The notes under the pieces are model-generated. The model was not told the origin of the DNA. It saw only the letters and a list, made by a program, of their open reading frames with translations, and did not search any database. Shown here one piece after another: positions 6,140-8,001 of a DNA stretch of 8,001 nt (positions are counted from its first letter, which is position 1; the number at the start of each line of letters is the position of its first letter). Source of the stretch: Synergistales bacterium (lineage in GTDB: Bacteria > Synergistota > Synergistia > Synergistales > 79-D21); assembly GCA_015657435.1 (NCBI GenBank), contig JADLKH010000003.1:411576-419576 (forward strand). Reading direction: 5' to 3'. Both the position numbers and the translations under genes were made by a program.

Positions 6140-6903
6140 AGATCCTTGAGAAGTTCAACCTGGCAGGGAAAGTGGCGGTCGTGACCGGATCGGCCCAGGG
6201 GCTGGGCAGGGGCTACGCGAAGGGGCTGGCGGAGGCCGGCGCCGTCGTGGTCTGCGCCGACCGGAACCTGGAAGGGGTCCGAAATACCGCCGCGGAGATC
6301 GTCGAGGCGGGCGGAAAGGCCGAGCCCTGCTTCCTGGACGTGTCGAAACCGGCCGAGACGGAGAAGGCGTTCCGCGAGATCGTCTTGCGCCTGGGCAGCC
6401 TGGACATCCTGATCAACAACGCCGGAGTCGAGGACATCAGCCCGTTCGTCGACGTGACCGAGGCCCAGTACGACAAGATCATGGGCGTCAATCTCCGGGG
6501 GTCGTTCTTCACGGCCCAGGCCGCCGCGCGGATCATGAAGGCGCAAAAGTCCGGGAAGATCCTGAACATCGGCTCCCTGGGAAGCGCCATCGGGCTTTCC
6601 GAGTCTTCCGTCTATTGCGGCACCAAGGGCGGGGTGCTCGGCATCACCCGGACGATGGCCATCGAGCTGGCCAGGGACAACGTCCAGGTCAACGCCCTGG
6701 GGCCCGGCTACTTCCGCACGCCGATGACCGAGCCCTTCTTCCAGGATCCGGCCCACCGGAAGTGGATCGAGGAACGCATCCCCGCCGGACGGGTCGGCAC
6801 GGCCGAAGACCTCATCGGCACGGTCGTCTTCCTTTGCAGTTCCGCCTCCGACTACCTCACCGGCCAGATCGTCTACGTGGATGGCGGCTGGCTCGCAAGC
6901 TGA
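6136..6903 (+). CDS. SDR family oxidoreductase, NAD-dependent
   Basis: A 255-residue classical short-chain dehydrogenase/reductase, cytoplasmic, acting on a secondary alcohol or ketone. The Rossmann motif TGSAQGLG is at residues 17-24. An acidic residue at the end of beta 2 (D42 in CADRN) points to NAD(H) rather than NADP(H). D69 in FLDVS would contact adenine, and NNAG is at 94-97. The catalytic tetrad appears as N119, S147, Y160 and K164 (YCGTK). The PG motif (GPGYFRTPM, 189-197) and the C-terminal YLTGQIVYVDGGW are standard for FabG/gluconate 5-dehydrogenase-like enzymes. The start overlaps the swivel gene stop by four bases (ATGA) and has GGGGGAGAG just upstream, so translation is probably coupled. 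Annotation pipelines may call it 3-oxoacyl-ACP reductase or gluconate 5-dehydrogenase; the operon context argues for a role in the same catabolic route as aconitase X. Substrate unknown. Confidence 0.93.
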   Translation: MKILEKFNLAGKVAVVTGSAQGLGRGYAKGLAEAGAVVVCADRNLEGVRNTAAEIVEAGGKAEPCFLDVSKPAETEKAFREIVLRLGSLDILINNAGVEDISPFVDVTEAQYDKIMGVNLRGSFFTAQAAARIMKAQKSGKILNIGSLGSAIGLSESSVYCGTKGGVLGITRTMAIELARDNVQVNALGPGYFRTPMTEPFFQDPAHRKWIEERIPAGRVGTAEDLIGTVVFLCSSASDYLTGQIVYVDGGWLAS

Positions 6904-6940
6904 GATCTTTCGATTCGATAACGAGGGAGGGTTTCCAGTC

Positions 6941-8001
6941 ATGTTCGAGTTCAAGAAAGCGGAAAGGAACCTGAGCGAAGAAAAGGCGTCCGTCGAACAG
7001 GTTGTCCGGGACATCGTCCGCAACGTTCAGGAAAACGGCGACAGGGCGATCCTTGACTACACCTTGAAGTTCGACGGCATCACCCTGGATGCCGTGCGCG
7101 TTCCCCGCGGGGCCCTGAAGGAAGCCTACGCGAAGGTGGCCCCGGAGACGATCGAGTGCCTGAAGTTCGCCGCGCAGCGGATCCGCGATTTCGCCGAACA
7201 CCAGAAAGCCTGCCTGAAGGAGCTTCGCTACGAGATCACGCCCGGCGTGACCCTGGGGCATCGGCTCGTTCCCATCGAGTCCTGCGGATGCTACGTCCCG
7301 GCGGGCCGCTATCCGCTGCCCTCCTCCGCCCTCATGTCCATCATCCCCGCGAAGGTGGCCGGGGTGAAGCGGGTGGCCGCCTGTTCTCCGGCGAGCAGGG
7401 GGCAGGGCGGGATCCACCCCGCCGTGCTGGTCGCCATGGACATTGCGGGAGTCGACGAGGTCTACTGCATGGGCGGAGCCCAGGCCATCGCGGCCTACGC
7501 CTTCGGCACCGAATCGGTGAAGCCGGTGGACATCATCGTCGGACCGGGCAACAAGTTCGTCACGGAGGCGAAGCGCCAGGTCGGCGGAGCGGTGGGGATC
7601 GACATGCTCGCCGGTCCGAGCGAGGTCGTCATCATCGCCGACGAGTCGGCAAACCCGAAATGGGTGGCGGCGGACTCCCTGGCCCGTTGCGAGCACGACC
7701 CGAACTCCTGGACGATCCTGGTGACGACCAGCGAGAAGCTTGCACGCGACGTGACGGCCGAGATCGAGGTCCAGCTGAAGACGCTGAAAACGGCCGAACT
7801 GGCCGCGCAAAGCTGGAAGAACAACAGCCGCATCCTCGTCGTGGAGTCCCTGGACGAGGCGGTGCGGGTCACGAACGAAATCGCGCCGGAACACCTGCAG
7901 GTCATGACGAAAAACAGCGCGGCGACGGCGGATAGGCTGGAGAACTTCGGGTCGCTTTTCATCGGGCATCACGCGCCGGTTCCGTTCGGCGACTACGTTT
8001 C
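6941..8001 (+). CDS. Histidinol dehydrogenase-like NAD-dependent alcohol dehydrogenase, 3' end beyond the window
   Basis: The first 353 residues of a HisD-superfamily protein (full members are ~430 aa); the frame is still open at base 8001. ATG 6941 has GAGGGAGGG (6923-6931) nine bases upstream. Family motifs are CYVPAGRYPLPSSALMSIIP (117-136), AKVAGVKRV (137-145), VYCMGGAQAIAAYAFGTE (174-191), VGPGNKFVTEAKRQ (200-213), AGPSEVVIIAD (224-234), APEHLQVMT (315-323; catalytic Glu-His pair E317/H318) and FGDY (349-352). Against E. coli HisD, zinc ligands His262 and Asp360 appear kept as H252 and D351, but Gln259 is Arg249 (ARCEHDP instead of QAEHDP). His419 would lie beyond the edge. GRYP with AKVAGVKRV also recalls the sulfopropanediol dehydrogenase (HpsN) type of paralog. 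No other his gene is present. I therefore read it as a catabolic enzyme oxidising a primary alcohol towards a carboxylate, not histidine biosynthesis, with unknown substrate. Confidence 0.88.
   Translation, partial: MFEFKKAERNLSEEKASVEQVVRDIVRNVQENGDRAILDYTLKFDGITLDAVRVPRGALKEAYAKVAPETIECLKFAAQRIRDFAEHQKACLKELRYEITPGVTLGHRLVPIESCGCYVPAGRYPLPSSALMSIIPAKVAGVKRVAACSPASRGQGGIHPAVLVAMDIAGVDEVYCMGGAQAIAAYAFGTESVKPVDIIVGPGNKFVTEAKRQVGGAVGIDMLAGPSEVVIIADESANPKWVAADSLARCEHDPNSWTILVTTSEKLARDVTAEIEVQLKTLKTAELAAQSWKNNSRILVVESLDEAVRVTNEIAPEHLQVMTKNSAATADRLENFGSLFIGHHAPVPFGDYV

Noticed and set aside
6857..7972. A 371-codon open frame on the - strand opposite the HisD-like gene
   Set aside because: Low-complexity Arg/His/Asp-rich product typical of the antisense of GC-rich coding DNA. 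The + strand has a clear HisD-family protein running off the window end.
1..8001. CRISPR array, tRNA, rRNA, insertion sequence or riboswitch
   Set aside because: No regularly spaced repeats, no transposase or terminal inverted repeats, no recognisable tRNA or riboswitch core on either strand by eye.

Overview
The window reads as two unrelated functional blocks with a signalling gene between them, from a bacterium with moderate to high GC. I cannot name the taxon. The gene set (acetoin-type lipoyl dehydrogenase accessories, a GntR/FCD regulator, a split aconitase X, a HisD-like dehydrogenase, a Cache-GGDEF protein) would fit a Desulfobacterota- or Synergistota-like organism, but that is a guess. 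Composition changes along the window: a hand count gives about 40% GC for 361-420 in the first gene and 65% for 5041-5100 in the aconitase X gene.

Block 1 (1-1901, + strand) is the tail of an operon. It holds a 5'-truncated lipoate-protein ligase A (1-789) whose stop codon shares one base with the start codon of an AcoX-like NAD-kinase-fold protein (789-1829). The pair is closed by a strong intrinsic terminator (1870-1901). Both genes typically accompany acetoin or 2-oxoacid dehydrogenase complexes, whose subunits would lie upstream, outside the window.

The middle gene (3564-2020, - strand) encodes a two-TM membrane diguanylate cyclase with a Cache-like extracytoplasmic sensor and an intact GGDEF site and inhibitory I-site. 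It starts at a TTG with a very strong Shine-Dalgarno sequence. Its start faces that of the regulator across 188 bp.

Block 2 (3681-8001, + strand) is a regulated catabolic cluster: a GntR/FCD regulator (3753-4415), aconitase X large subunit (4495-5709, TTG start), aconitase X swivel subunit (5711-6139), SDR dehydrogenase (6136-6903) and a histidinol dehydrogenase-like protein (6941 to beyond 8001). The last four are tightly packed (1-nt gap, 4-nt overlap, 37-nt gap) and look like one transcript. A GTATAC[T/A]GGC element with a second GTAT half-site exactly 11 bp away occurs both on the regulator's own promoter and upstream of the aconitase X gene, which suggests autoregulation plus control of the operon.

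The enzymes imply dehydration of a hydroxy acid (aconitase X), oxidoreduction of a secondary alcohol/ketone (SDR), and oxidation of a primary alcohol towards a carboxylate (HisD-like). The HisD-like protein has Arg where true histidinol dehydrogenases have a zinc-ligand Gln, and no histidine biosynthesis gene is near. The cluster therefore probably breaks down a small hydroxylated acid that I cannot identify. It is the best candidate here for an undescribed pathway.
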